DNA from: Pegea sp. RAD2-039
Lineage: Eukaryota; Chordata; Thaliacea; Salpida; Salpidae
DNA: 64,000 nt
Assembly: GCA_034620365.1 (NCBI GenBank)
Contig: JAQGEQ010000305.1
Coordinates: 744,001-808,000 of the forward strand
Direction of reading: 5' to 3'
Within the stretch, counting starts at the first letter, position 1. Each line of letters starts with the position of its first letter. The notes beneath the pieces were generated by a model. That model had not been told where the DNA came from. It worked only from the letters and a program-made list of their open reading frames with translations, and did no database searches. Below, piece by piece: positions 44,518 to 57,468 of this stretch. Both the position numbers and the translations under genes were made by a program.

Positions 44518-47500
44518 GATAACTTGAAAGACTTAAACAAGGTTTTATAAACTTAATAAACTGAAAATAAAAATAACTTTTTGCTATCAAAACACAAACT
44601 TCATCTGTTATGTTATATTTAAAAACTATAAAATTTCTAATACTATACTTTTATTTCTTTTTTGTCAAAATAAGAAGTAGATATTAGAATCGATTAAACT
44701 ATAAATAGAGCAAACTATGATGCTGCTAGCAAAACAGCTTCTTATAGAATTTTCATAGCCGTAAAGCAATCTGTTACATCAAGTTAAATCATTAAAAAGT
44801 TAAACCTCAATAAAAATACTTTATCGATCTTATACTTCATTTACTACTGACCTCTTAACTCATAACATTTGGTTCTTACTGATATAAATTTAATCTTTAC
44901 TTATTTCTAGAAACTTATTCTAATTTTTAATCTTTTAATAAACAACTCTTTTATCTTATATTAATAAATTTATGAATGGATCTTAGTTGTATTTATAGGC
45001 TGGTGTTTGTAGTATATTGCTGCCGATTGATAAAAAGCGTTGCCAATTAGATTTTTTAAATATTATTAATTATAATGCAACTACTTTTATGAAAATAGTT
45101 GCATTATTTAGCGTTAATTCGTTGTATATAAAAACAAAATCCATTTTTATAACAGGTTGAAAAACGCGATAAATTATTATTTATAAATTGACTCGAATGA
45201 CGAAAACTTTTAAAATAAATTAAATATAAATTTTGAATGAAAATAATTATCATTAGACTCTATTTTCTATAAAATTTGATACCAAGAAAATTTCATAAAC
45301 CTATAATGAAAATCAAATACAAAAAACTATTGCATGTCACTTGGTTATAAAAGTTTATTATGCTTGTCATTGCATAATTATTTATTACTTTTATTAATTT
45401 GAATACAATTTCAAACACAATTAGTTGTTTATTACTTATACTTAAATTGTCAATTTCCTAGGAACTTTCTGAATTAAAGTTGAAGCTAGATAATACAGAT
45501 TAATATTTTTATTAAATCAACATTTTAAAGTAAGCTTTAACTCTTTAATATTCAAACTAAAGTTTCTAAATTTTGTAACAATTTTGTCTTTGATTACTAA
45601 ACCGAAATAAGTCTAAAGTATGTCGAGTCACTTAAGTTAAATTTAGAGTTAATTTTTATTGATTAAACGTTTTTTTAAACTTAAATCAATCCGACTTAGA
45701 CAGTGGTTGAATCAGTAATTGTTTTATTACATAAGTTTTGACTTTTTCAGGATTTTCTTACAAGAATGTAAAATTAATCTTACCAAAAGAAAAAATAAAA
45801 ATTTACCTTAAAAATCACTAAAAATTGTTAAAAAACAGCAGAAGAAAGCATAAAATAGGGAAAAAGGTAATATTTATCAGTGAAATACGAGGTTTAGGGG
45901 GTTTATAAAAAATAATAACTTAATATAATTTAGAAGAAGCAACAAAGTTATTATTATAGTAAAGTTGTACATGATGTAATTTCGACAGCTGCGATATTGA
46001 TTCCTTAATTTGATCATCTTATGAAAAGTGATTCACACTTATAAGAAAACCAACTACACAAGCAACTTCATTTTCCTTAATATTGAGGAATTCATAACTT
46101 CGACTCCAAAAGACTTTATATTCCTGTTTTAGTTCAATATCTGATTAGTTATCCAACAATTCCAAACTAAGAACAGAAACTAAAGCTGATTCTAGTTTCA
46201 AAAGATTAACAAGCGATTACATTAAAGGCAAACAGAATCAATTGCATCTATAAAAGGTTTAGATTTGTAAATAAAGTTCTTAATAAGGTTTGATATGTCT
46301 TAAAATATCCGGTAGCGTGATGGTTTGCTAGAATTCAAAATGTGTTGTATTTTTACCCTGTATTTTCTGATGACAAAATAATTTGATAAAAGCAGATACT
46401 AAGTTGTATAACTCGTAAGCAGATTATTCTTTATATTATAGAATGAATAAAATCTTTTACTTTATCAAAAAATATCTAATTTAGAAATTAGCAAGTCACA
46501 ATAATCGACATCAACAACAAAACAAATTTGAGCTCTCAATAATTCAGTGTATATTCTTATATAATATATATAATATTTTACTTCTAAATATAATGACATG
46601 CTAGAAATAGTAAAAAACCTATTTTTACTAAACTTAATCTTTGTCTATATTAACTATTGGCAGGATTTCAATCAACTTATATAAAATGTCAACATACTTT
46701 AGTTACTAAATGATAGTTAGGTTAATGAAAACTCTTATTGTAACTCAGAATTTTTTCTACACAAATACTTGATATTTATTGATAGAAAATATAGTTGCAC
46801 AGCGACAGTATCAAATCTAAATCTATTTTGATCATAAATCGAACAATATTTAGTCACAACAAATTTTTAGATAAAAACTTTTAAATGAAAGCAAAATGAA
46901 AACTTTAAAATATTTGTATAAATATTTATTGACACTTGCTAAAAACAAATCCATTTATTTTGAAACAATCTCTTACTATTTGACTTATGCTGGCAATCAC
47001 CTACTCTAAATTGTTCTAATCAAGTTTTTGGCATTAAACTGATTATTATATAGAAAATTAATGAAGTAGACGACATAATTGAATCTTTAAATTCATCAAA
47101 TACTTTATAAATACTCTTCGATAGGTAACTGATCAGAAGACCGCTCCTGAATAAAACTTGATAACTTGATAATTTTCGATTAAAGTCAAGCAAAAAATAC
47201 CAACAGACATTTCAAACAAAAGCTGATGTATTAAACAGTTTCTTTAAAAGTTGTGTTTGCACATTTTCACAAAGTTATTTTTGGGTGATGGATTAAAAAT
47301 TGGTTAAAAAAACTGGTTTTCCAGGTGACATATAAAGTAATCAAAAATATTTTTCATGTTTAAGTTAATTATCTTCAATTATTTTAACTTAGTCACTAAA
47401 CTTTATAAAAAAATTGAATCTGGTAAATAAATATGATTCTATTATTTACTTTATTTTCAGCGACGAAAAACAAATGTTTACAAATATTTGATTTCTCTAA

Positions 47501-48052
47501 GAATGATGATAACTACTCACTCGACATATTTGATTTAAAGATTCTATAAGCTTGTTGATGCAAACACTCTTTTAGTAATTTCATTGAAATAGTCATTTTA
47601 TGTAAGTATACTTCTTAAAAATAAACCTTTATCTTCGAATTTTTATTATCATGTATCCACAATATTTTGCAGAATGTAATTTCTATCATATTTTCAACTA
47701 TATTCTTTTCTGTCTGCTTAGAGATCAATAAACGTAATTAAAAACTATTTAATGTCTCTTTTCTGTCAATGTTATCTTGTTTTATTTGTCATCTATACTT
47801 ATTGATTTTAAGAGTATACGTTTTAGAAGTAACACTAAATTTGATGTATTAGAAAATGAATTTTCAGAAATTATAAAATTTAGTTATTTATTTGGTGTAA
47901 AAGAATTTTGAAAAAGACTATCATAAAAAGTTTAATTCTAGTTTATGAGGCTTCTTAAATTATTTTCTCGAGTTAGTTTTATTTTGATCATTAGAAAAAG
48001 AAACTTTGAGAATAATAAATATAGTAGAAGTGATAATTACTAGAAATTTAGA
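44518..48052. other. spacer between PITP copies 4 and 5
   Basis: Full-length spacer with more small indels than most. For example, a stretch of the leader region near 44600 (AACTTAT before CTGTT) is missing, and TATATAATATATATAAT occurs at about 46559. No gene. Confidence 0.6.
44989..45107 (-). promoter_or_regulatory. putative promoter of PITP copy 4
   Basis: TATA part at 44989-44997, 472 bp before the ATG; stem-loop at 45073-45107. The base run next to the TATA differs (GGATCTTAG instead of GGATTTTTG on the plus strand), but the TATA itself does not. Confidence 0.45.
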
Positions 48053-48832
48053 TTAATTAGCTTCTGACTTTTGTTTTTCTTTGACAGAGTTTTCGATCTG
48101 ATCAATTTCATGCTTACTTAAACCAAACCATTTATCAGTATTACAAAATAATTGTCGATTAAATGTTATGATCAACTCTTTCTGGTAATCTTGTAACATC
48201 TTTTCAACTTTACCTTGTAAACCAAAATAAGCAAATTTACAACTAACAAGCTTGTAGCAGCACATAACTGGTACTTGGTCTGATGGTTTCTTCACGGCTT
48301 TAGCTTGTATATCTTTAATCCAGTCCTTTCCTAAACGACCACGACCAGTTTTTTTAGAATGAAACTTTGATGGATCATATTTTGCTTTATACTTTGCAGG
48401 ATAATCAAAATCATTAGCAATATCAATATAAACAACTTCAACATTCTTATATTCACTCGGAGGTAATTTGAAAGGATTTTTAGCTGTACCTGCATCGGGC
48501 AAATGCATTGATTTTATAACTATTTCAAACTTGGATCCAAAATATTCATTAGCCACTTTAGTTTCACAGGTTGGATAACTGTCCCATGCTCTTTCTCTGA
48601 ATTTTAATGACTTTTTTGGAAAAAATGTTGATAAAAGTGAACCAACATAATAAACTTTATCAGAAAACTCTACAATTTGATCGCCCCTTTTAAGGGTTTC
48701 CTTTTTAATAATTTCAACATTATTATCTTCATTACTTTCTTCTTTAACTGCTTCATAACATGTATGATGCTGAGCTCCCTCGTATTCACTAACAGTCATT
48801 GGAAGGATTATTCGATATTCAATAGTTTTCAT
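48053..48832 (-). CDS. class I phosphatidylinositol transfer protein, copy 5
   Basis: Intact, 259 residues. Private changes: Cys25 for Gly in the HHTGYEAV region near the lipid-cavity entrance, Ser184 for Ala, and Lys253 for Glu in the tail. Confidence 0.95.
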   Translation of the reverse strand: MKTIEYRIILPMTVSEYEGAQHHTCYEAVKEESNEDNNVEIIKKETLKRGDQIVEFSDKVYYVGSLLSTFFPKKSLKFRERAWDSYPTCETKVANEYFGSKFEIVIKSMHLPDAGTAKNPFKLPPSEYKNVEVVYIDIANDFDYPAKYKAKYDPSKFHSKKTGRGRLGKDWIKDIQAKAVKKPSDQVPVMCCYKLVSCKFAYFGLQGKVEKMLQDYQKELIITFNRQLFCNTDKWFGLSKHEIDQIENSVKEKQKSEAN

Positions 48833-51800
48833 GATAACTTGAAAGACTTAAACAAGGTTTTATAAACTTAATAAACTGAAATTTAAAATAACTTGTTGCT
48901 ATCAAAACTCAAAATTTAACTTATCTCTTAAGTTATATTTAAAAACTATAAAATTTCTACTACTATACTTTTATCTCTTTTTTTTCAAAATAAGAAGTAG
49001 ATATTAGAATCGATTAAACTATAAATAGAGCAAACTATGATGCTGCTAGCAAAACAGCTTCTTATAGAATTTTCATAGCCGTAAAGCAATCTGTTACATC
49101 AAGTTAAATCATTAAAAAGTTAAACCTCAATAAAAATACTTTATCGATCTTATACTTCATTTACTACTAACCTCTTAACTCATAACATTTGGTTCTTACT
49201 GATATAAATTTAATCTTTACTTATTTCTTTAAACTTATTCTAATTTTTAATCTTTTAATAAACAACTCTTTCATCTTATAATAATAAATTTATGAATGGA
49301 TTTTTGTTGTATTTATAGGCTGGTGTTTGTAGTATATTGCTGCCGATTGATAAAAAGCGTTGCCAATTAGATTTTTTAAATATTATTAATTATAATGCAA
49401 CTACTTTTATGAAAATAGTTGCATTATTCAGCGTTAATTCGTTGTATATAAAAATAAAAACTATTATTTTGTAGTAGGTTGAAAAACGCGATAAATTATT
49501 ATTTATAAATTGACTCGACTGACGAATACTTTTTAAATAAATTAAATATAATTTTTGAATAAAAATAATTATCATTAGACTCTATTTTCTATAAAATTTG
49601 ATACCAAGAAAATTTCATAAACCTATAATGAAAATCAAATACAAAAAACTATTGCATGTCACTTTTTTATAAAAGTTTATTATGCTTGTCATTGCATAAT
49701 TATTTATTACTTTTATTAATTTGAATACAATTTCAAACACAATTAGTTGTTTATTACTTATACTTAAATTGTAAATTTCCTAGGAACTTTCTGAATTAAA
49801 GTTGAAGCTAGATAATACTGATTAATATTTTTAGAAAATCAACATTTTAAAGTAAGCTTTAATTCTTTAATATTCAAACTAAAGTTTCTTAAATTTTGTA
49901 ACAATTTTGTCTTTGATTACTAAACCGAAATAAGTCTAAGGTATGTCGAGTCACTTAAGTTAAATTTAGAGTCAATTTTCACTGATTCAGCTTTTTATCA
50001 AATTAAATCAAGCCGACAGAGATAATGGTTGAATCAGTAATTGATTTATTCATAAGTTTTGACTTTTTCAGGATTTTCTTACAAGAATGTCAAATTAATC
50101 TTACCGAAGGAAAATACAAAAATTTACCTTAAAAATCACTAAAAATTGTTGATAAACAGTAGAAGAAATCATAAAATAGGTAATAAGGTAAAATTTATCA
50201 GTGAGATATGACGTTTAGGGGTTTATAAAAAATAATAACTTAATATAATTTAGCAGAAGCAACAAAGTTATTATTATAGTAAAGTTGTACAAGATGCAAT
50301 TTACATCAGCTTCTATATTGATATCTTATTTTGATCATCTTATGAAAAGTGATTCACACTTATAAGAAAACCAACTACACAAGCAACTTCATTTTCCTTA
50401 ATATTGAGAAATTCATAACTTCCACTCCAAAAGACTTTAAATTCCTGTTTTAGTTCAATATCTGATTGGTTATCCAACAATTCCAAACTAAGAACAGAAA
50501 CTAAAGCTGATTCTAGTTTCAAAAGATTAACAAACGATTACATTAAAGGCAAACAGAATCAATCGCATCTATAAGAGGTTTATACTTGTAAATAAAGTTC
50601 TTAATAAGTCTTTGATATGTCTTAAAATATCCGTTAGCTTGATGGTTTGCTAGAATTCAAAATGTGTTATATTTTTACCCTGTATTTTCTGATGATAAAA
50701 TAATTTGATAAAAGCAGATACTAGGTTATATTACTCGTAAGCAGATTATTCTTTATATTATAAAATGAATAAAATCTTTTACTTTATCATAAAATACCTT
50801 ACCTTAGACATTATCAAGTCACCATAATCGACATCAACAACAAAACAAATTTGAGCTCTCAATAATTCAGTGTATATTTTTATTAATAAAATATTTTGCT
50901 TCTAAATGTAATAACATGCTAGTAACAGTAAATAACCTATTTTTACTAAATTTAATCTTTGTCTATATCAACTATTGGCAGGGTTTCAATCAACTTATAT
51001 AAAAAGTCAACATACTTATGTTATTAAATGATAGTTAGGTTAATGAAAACTCTTATTGTAAGTCAGAATTTTTTCTACAAAAATACTTGATATTTATTGA
51101 TAGAAATATAGTTGCACAGCGACAGTATCAAATCTAAATCTATTTTGATCATAAATCGAACAATATTTAGTCACAACAATTTTTCGATAAAAACTTTTAA
51201 ATGAAAGCAAAATGAGAAGTTGAAAGTATTTCTATAAATAATTATTGACACTTGCTAAAAACGAATCTATTAATTTTGAAACAATCTCTTACTATTTGAC
51301 TTATGCTGGTAAGCATCTACTCTAAATTGTTCTAATCAAGTTTTGGCATTAAACTGATTATAATATAAAAAATTAATGAAGTAGACGACATAATTGAATC
51401 TTTAAATTCATCAAATGCTTTATAAATACTCTTCGAAAGGTAACTGATCAGAAGACCGCTCCTGAATAAAACTTGATATATTGATAATTTTTGATTAAAG
51501 TCAAGCAAAAAATACCAATAGACATTTCAAACAAAAGCTGATATATTAAATAATTTCTTTAAAAGTTGTGTTTACACATTTTCACAAAGTTATTTTTGGG
51601 TGATGGATTAAAAATTAGTTAAAAAACTGGTTTTCCAGGTGACATATAAAGTAATCAAAAATATTCTTCATGTTTAAGTTAATTATCTTCAAATATTTTA
51701 ACTTAGTCACTGAACTTTATGAAAAAATTGAATCTGGTAAATAGATATGATTTTATTATTTACTTTATTTTCAGCGACGAAAAACAAATGTTTACAAATA

Positions 51801-52369
51801 TTTGATTTCTCTAAGAATGATGATAACTACTCACTCGACATATTTGATTTAAAGATTCTATAAGCTTGTTGATGCAAACACACTTTTAGTTACTTTATTA
51901 AAATAGTCATTTTATGTAAGTATATGTCTTAGAAAATAAACCTTTATCTTCAAATTTGTATTATCATGTATCCATAATATTTTGCAGAATGTAATTTCTG
52001 TCATATTTTCAACTATATTCTTTTCTGTCTGCTAAGAGGTCGAAAAACGTAATTAAAAACTCTTTAATGTCTTTTTTCTGTCAATGGTATCTTGTTTTAT
52101 TTGTCATCTATACTTATTGATTTTAGGAGTATACGTTTTAGAAGTAACACTAAATTTGATGTATAAGAAAATGAAATCTTATAAATTATAAAGTTTAGTT
52201 ATATTATTTGGTGTAAACGAATTTTGAATAAGACTTTCATAAAAAGTCTAATTTTAGGTTAAGAGGCTTATTAATCTTTTCTTTATAGTTAGTTTTATTT
52301 TTGATCATTAGAAAAAGAAAATTTGAGAATAATAAATATAGTAGGAGTGATAATTACTAGAAATTTAGA
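48833..52369. other. spacer between PITP copies 5 and 6
   Basis: Full-length spacer. A 60-codon minus-strand frame at 50340-50522 is shared with the spacer of copies 7-8 but is broken by a one-base deletion or a stop in the other units, so it is not taken as a gene. Confidence 0.6.
49309..49427 (-). promoter_or_regulatory. putative promoter of PITP copy 5
   Basis: TATA part at 49309-49317, 477 bp before the ATG; stem-loop at 49393-49427. Confidence 0.45.
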
Positions 52370-53149
52370 TTAATTAGCTTCTGAATTTTGTTCTTCTTTG
52401 ACAGAGTTTTCGATCTGATCAATTTCATGCTTACTTAAACCAAACCATTTATCAGTATTACAAAATAATTGTCGATTAAATGTTATGATCAACTCTTTCT
52501 GGTAATCTTGTAACATCTTTTCAACTTTACCTTGTAAACCGAAATAAGCAAATTTACAACTAACAAGCTTATAGCAGCACATAACTGGTACTTGGTCAGC
52601 TGGTTTCTTCACTGCTTTAGCTTGTATATCTTTAATCCAGTTCTTTCCTAAACGACCACGACCAGTTTTTTTAGAATGAAACTTTGATGGATCATATTTT
52701 GCTTTATACTTTGCAGGATAATCAAAATCATTAGCAATATCAATATAAACAACTTCAACATTCTTATATTCACTCGGAGGTAATTTGAAAGGATTTTTAG
52801 CTGTACCTGCATCGGGCAAATGCATTGATTTTATAACTATTTCAAACTTGGATCCAAAATATTCATTAGCCACTTTAGTTTCACAGGTTGGATAACTGTC
52901 CCATGCTCTTTCTCTGAATTTTAATGACTTTTTTGGAAAAAATGTTGATAAAAGTGAACCAACATAATAAACTTTATCAGAAAATTCTACAATTTGATCG
53001 CCCCTTTTAAGGGTTTCCTTTTTAATAATTTCAACATTATTATCTTCATTACTTTCTTCTTTAACTGCTTCATAACCTGTATGATGCTGAGCTCCCTCGT
53101 ATTCACTAACAGTCATTGGAAGGATTATTCGATATTCAATAATTTTCAT
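52370..53149 (-). CDS. class I phosphatidylinositol transfer protein, copy 6
   Basis: Intact, 259 residues. Asn170 is private to this copy, and Asn255 is shared only with copy 1 at the other end of the array. This points to exchange between distant copies or to an ancestral variant. Confidence 0.95.
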   Translation of the reverse strand: MKIIEYRIILPMTVSEYEGAQHHTGYEAVKEESNEDNNVEIIKKETLKRGDQIVEFSDKVYYVGSLLSTFFPKKSLKFRERAWDSYPTCETKVANEYFGSKFEIVIKSMHLPDAGTAKNPFKLPPSEYKNVEVVYIDIANDFDYPAKYKAKYDPSKFHSKKTGRGRLGKNWIKDIQAKAVKKPADQVPVMCCYKLVSCKFAYFGLQGKVEKMLQDYQKELIITFNRQLFCNTDKWFGLSKHEIDQIENSVKEEQNSEAN

Positions 53150-56100
53150 GATAACTTGAAAGACTTAAACAAGGTTTTATAAACTTAATAAACTGAAAAT
53201 AAAAATAACTTATTGCTATCAAAACACAAAACTTCATCTGTTATGTTATATTTAAAAACTATAAAGTTTCTACTACTATACTTTTATATCTTTTTTGTCA
53301 AAATAAGAAGTAGATATTAGAATCGATTAAACTATAAATAGAGCAAACTATGATGCTGCTAGCAAAACAGCTTCTTATAGAATTTTCATAGCCGTAAAGC
53401 AATCTGTTACATCAAGTTAAATCATTAAAAAGTTAAACCTCAATAAAAATACTTTATCGATCTTATACTTCATTTACTACTGACCTCTTAACTCATAACA
53501 TTTGGTTCTTACTGATATAAATTTAATCTTTACTTATTTCTAGAAACTTATTCTAATTTTTAAACTTTTAATAAACAACTCTTTCATCTTATAATAATAA
53601 ATTTATGAATGGATCTTAGTTGTATTTATAGGCTGGTGTTTGTAGTATATTGCTGCCGATTGATAAAAAGCGTTGCCAATTAGATTTTTTAAATATTATT
53701 AATTATAATGCAACTACTTTTATGAAAATAGTTGCATTATTTAGCGTTAATTCGTTATATATAAAAATCAAAACTATTATTTTGTAGTAGGTTGAAAAAC
53801 GCAATAAATTATTATTTATAAATTGACTCGAATGATGAGTACTTTTAAAATAAATTAAATATAATTATTGAATAAAAATAATTATCATTAGACTCTATTT
53901 TCTATAAAATTTGATACCAAGAAAATTTCATAAACCTATAATGAAAATCAAATACAAAAAACTATTGCATGTCACTTTTTTATAAAAGTTTATTATGCTT
54001 GTCATTGCATAATTATTTATTACTTTTTTTAATTTTAATACAATTTCAAACACAATTAGTTGTTTATTACTTACACTTAAATTGTAAATTTCCTAAGAAC
54101 TTTCTGAAATAACGTTGAAGCTAGATAATCCAGTTAACTGTTTTTAGAAAATCAACATTTTAAAGTAAGCTTTAACTCATTAATATTCAAACTAAAGTTT
54201 CTTAAATTTTGTAACAATTTTGTCTTTGATTACTAAACCGAAATAAATCTAAAGTATGTCGAGTCACTTAAGTTAAATTTAGAGTTAATTTTCACTTACT
54301 CAACGTTTTTTAAACTTAAATCAAGCCGACAGAGATAATGGTTGAATTAGTAATTGTTTTATTCATAAGTTTTGACTTTTTCAGGATTTTCTTACAAGAA
54401 TGTAAAATTAATCTTACCGAAAGAAAATACAAAAATTTACCTTAAAAATCACTAAAAATTGTTGATAAACAGCAGAAGAAAGCATAAAATAGATAATAAG
54501 GTAAAATTTATCAGTGAGATATGACGTTTAGGGGCTTATAAAAAATAATAACTTAATATAATTTAGCAGAAGCAACAAAGTTATTATTATAGTAAAGTTG
54601 TACAAGATGTAATTTCGACAGCTGCGATATTGATTTCTTATTTTGATCATCTTATGAAAAGTGATTCACACTTATAAGAAAACCAACTACACAAGTAAAT
54701 TCATTTTCCTTAAATTGAGAAATTCATAACTTCCACTCCAAAAGACTTTAAATTCCTGATTTAGTTCAACATCTGATTGCTTATCCAACAATTCCAAACT
54801 AAGAACAGAAACTAAAGCTGATTCTAGTTTCAAAAGTTTAACAAGCGATTACATTAAAGGCAAACAGAATCAATCGCATCCATAAGAGGTTTATACTTGT
54901 AAATAAAGTTCTTAATAAATCTTTGATATGTCTTAAAATATCCGTTAGCGTGATGGTTTGCTAGAATTCAAAATGTGTTGTATTTTTACCCTGTATTTTC
55001 TGATGACACAATAATTTGATAAAAGCAGATACTAAGTTGTATAACTCGTAAGCGGCTTATTCTTTATATTATAAAATGAATAAAATCTTTTATTTTATCA
55101 AAAAATATCTAACTTAGAAATTAGCAAGTCACAATAATCGACATCAACAACAAACTAAATTTGAGCTCTCAATAATTCAGTGTATATTTTTATTAATAAA
55201 ATATTTTACTTCTAAATATAATGACATGCTAGTAACCGTAAAAAACCTATTTTTACTAAACTTAATCTTTGTTTATATCAACTATTGGTAGGATTTCAAT
55301 CAACTTATATAAAAAGTCAACATACTTATGTTACGAAATGATAGTTAGGTTAATGAAAACTCTTATTGTAACTCAGATTGTTTTCCACACAAATACTTGA
55401 TATTTATTGATAGAAAATATAGTTGCACAGCGACAGTATCAAATCTAAATCTATTTTCATCATAAATCGAACAATATTTAGTCACAACAATTTTTTCGAT
55501 AAAAATCTTTTAAATGAAAGCAATATGAGAACTTTTAAGTATTTCTATAAATAATTATTGACACTTGCTAAAAACGAATCCATTAATTTTGAAACAATCT
55601 GTTACTATTTGACTTATGCTGGCAAGCACCTACTCTAAATTGCTCTAATCAAGTTTTTGGCATTAAACTGATTATTATATAGAAAATTAATGAAGTAGAC
55701 GACATAATTGAATCTTTAAATTCATCAAATGTTTTATAAATACTCTTCGAAAGGTAACTGATCAGAAGACTGCTCCTGAATAAAACTTGATAACTTGATA
55801 ATTTTCGATTAAAGTCAAGCAAAAAATACCAATAGACATTTCAAACAAAAGCTGATATATTAAATAATTTCTTTAAAAGTTGTGTTTACACATTTTTACA
55901 AAGTTATTTTTGGGTGATGGATTAAAAATTGGTTAAAAAACTGGTTTTCCAGGTGACATATAAAGTAATCAAAAATATTTTTCATGTTTAAGTTAATTAT
56001 CTTCAAATATTTTAACTTAGTCACTAAACTTTATAAAAAAATTGAATCTGCTAAATAGATATGATTTTATTATTTACTTTATTTTCAGCGACGAAAAAAC

Positions 56101-56682
56101 AATTGTTTACAAATATTTGATTTCTCTAAGAATGCTGATAACTACTCACTCGACATAATTGATTTAAAGATTCTATAAGCTTGTTGATGCAAACACTCTT
56201 TTAGTAATTTCATTAAAATAGTCATTTTATGTAAGTATATGTCTTAGAAAATAAACCTTTATCTTCAAATTTGTATTATCATGTATCCACAATATTTTGC
56301 TGAATTTAGTTTCTGTCATATTTTCAACTATATTCTTTTCTGTCTGCTTAGAGGTCGATAAACGTAATTAAAAACTATTTAATGTCTTTTTTCTGTCAAT
56401 GGTATCTTGTTTTATTTGTCATCTATACTTATTGATTTTACGAGTATACGTTTTAGAAGTAACACTAAATTTGATGTATTAGAAAATTAAATTTTATAAA
56501 ATATAAAATTTAGTTATTATTTGTTGTAAAAGAATTGAGAATAAGACTTTCATAAAAAGTCAAATTTTAGTTTATGAGGCTTATTAATCTTTTCTTTATA
56601 GTTAGTTTTATTTTTGATCATTAGAAAAAGAAAATTTGAGAATAATAAATATAGTAGGAGTGATAATTACTAGAAACTTAGA
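53150..56682. other. spacer between PITP copies 6 and 7
   Basis: Full-length spacer, ordinary unit sequence with scattered substitutions. No gene or extra insertion seen. Confidence 0.6.
53632..53740 (-). promoter_or_regulatory. putative promoter of PITP copy 6
   Basis: TATA part at 53632-53640, 483 bp before the ATG; stem-loop at 53706-53740. Confidence 0.45.
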
Positions 56683-57468
56683 TTAATTAGCTTCTGACTT
56701 TTGTTCTTCTTTAACAGAATTTTTGATCTGATCAATTTCATGCTTACTTAAACCAAACCATTTATCAGTATTACAAAATAATTGTCGATTAAATGTTATG
56801 ATCAACTCTTTCTGGTAATCTTGTAACATCTTTTCAACTTTACCTTGTAAACCAAAATAAGCAAATTTACAACTAACAAGCTTGTAGCAGCACATAACTG
56901 GTACTTGGGCAGCTGGTTTCTTCACGGCTTTAGCTTGTATATCTTTAATCCAGTCCTTTCCTAAACGACCACGACCAGTTTTTTTAGAATGAAACTTTGA
57001 TGGATCATATTTTGCTTTATACTTTGCAGGATAATCAAAATCATTAGCAATATCAATATCAATATAAACAACTTCAACATTCTTATATTCACTCAGAGGT
57101 AATTTGAAAGGATTTTTAGCTGTACCTGCATCGGGCAAATGCATTGATTTTATAACTATTTCAAACTTGGATCCAAAATATTCATTAGCCACTTTAGTTT
57201 CACAGGTTGGATAACTGTCCCATGCTCTTTCTCTGAATTTTAATGACTTTTTTGGAAAAAATGTTGATAAAAGTGAACCAACATAATAAACTTTATCAGA
57301 AAATTCTACAATTTGATCGCCCCTTTTAAGGGTTTCCTTTTTAATAATTTCAACATTATTATCTTCATTACTTTCTTCTTTAACTGCTTCATAACCTGTA
57401 TGATGTTGAGCTCCCTCGTATTCACTAACAGTCATTGGAAGGATTATTCGATATTCAATAATTTTCAT
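56683..57468 (-). CDS. class I phosphatidylinositol transfer protein, copy 7
   Basis: 261 residues: an in-frame 6-base slippage duplication turns YIDIAND into YIDIDIAND near residue 138. It is the most diverged intact copy, with Leu125 for Pro, Ala for Asp in the KKPADQ motif, and Lys for Glu247 in the C-terminal helix. That helix lies close to the residue (Glu248) whose charge reversal disturbs lipid transfer in PITP-alpha. The frame is otherwise open and complete. Confidence 0.94.
   Translation of the reverse strand: MKIIEYRIILPMTVSEYEGAQHHTGYEAVKEESNEDNNVEIIKKETLKRGDQIVEFSDKVYYVGSLLSTFFPKKSLKFRERAWDSYPTCETKVANEYFGSKFEIVIKSMHLPDAGTAKNPFKLPLSEYKNVEVVYIDIDIANDFDYPAKYKAKYDPSKFHSKKTGRGRLGKDWIKDIQAKAVKKPAAQVPVMCCYKLVSCKFAYFGLQGKVEKMLQDYQKELIITFNRQLFCNTDKWFGLSKHEIDQIKNSVKEEQKSEAN

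Noticed and set aside
50340-50522. 60-codon minus-strand frame in the spacer, also at 58977-59162
   Set aside because: Other units have a one-base deletion (TTAAATTGAG for TTAATATTGAG) or an internal stop. At most a decayed exon.
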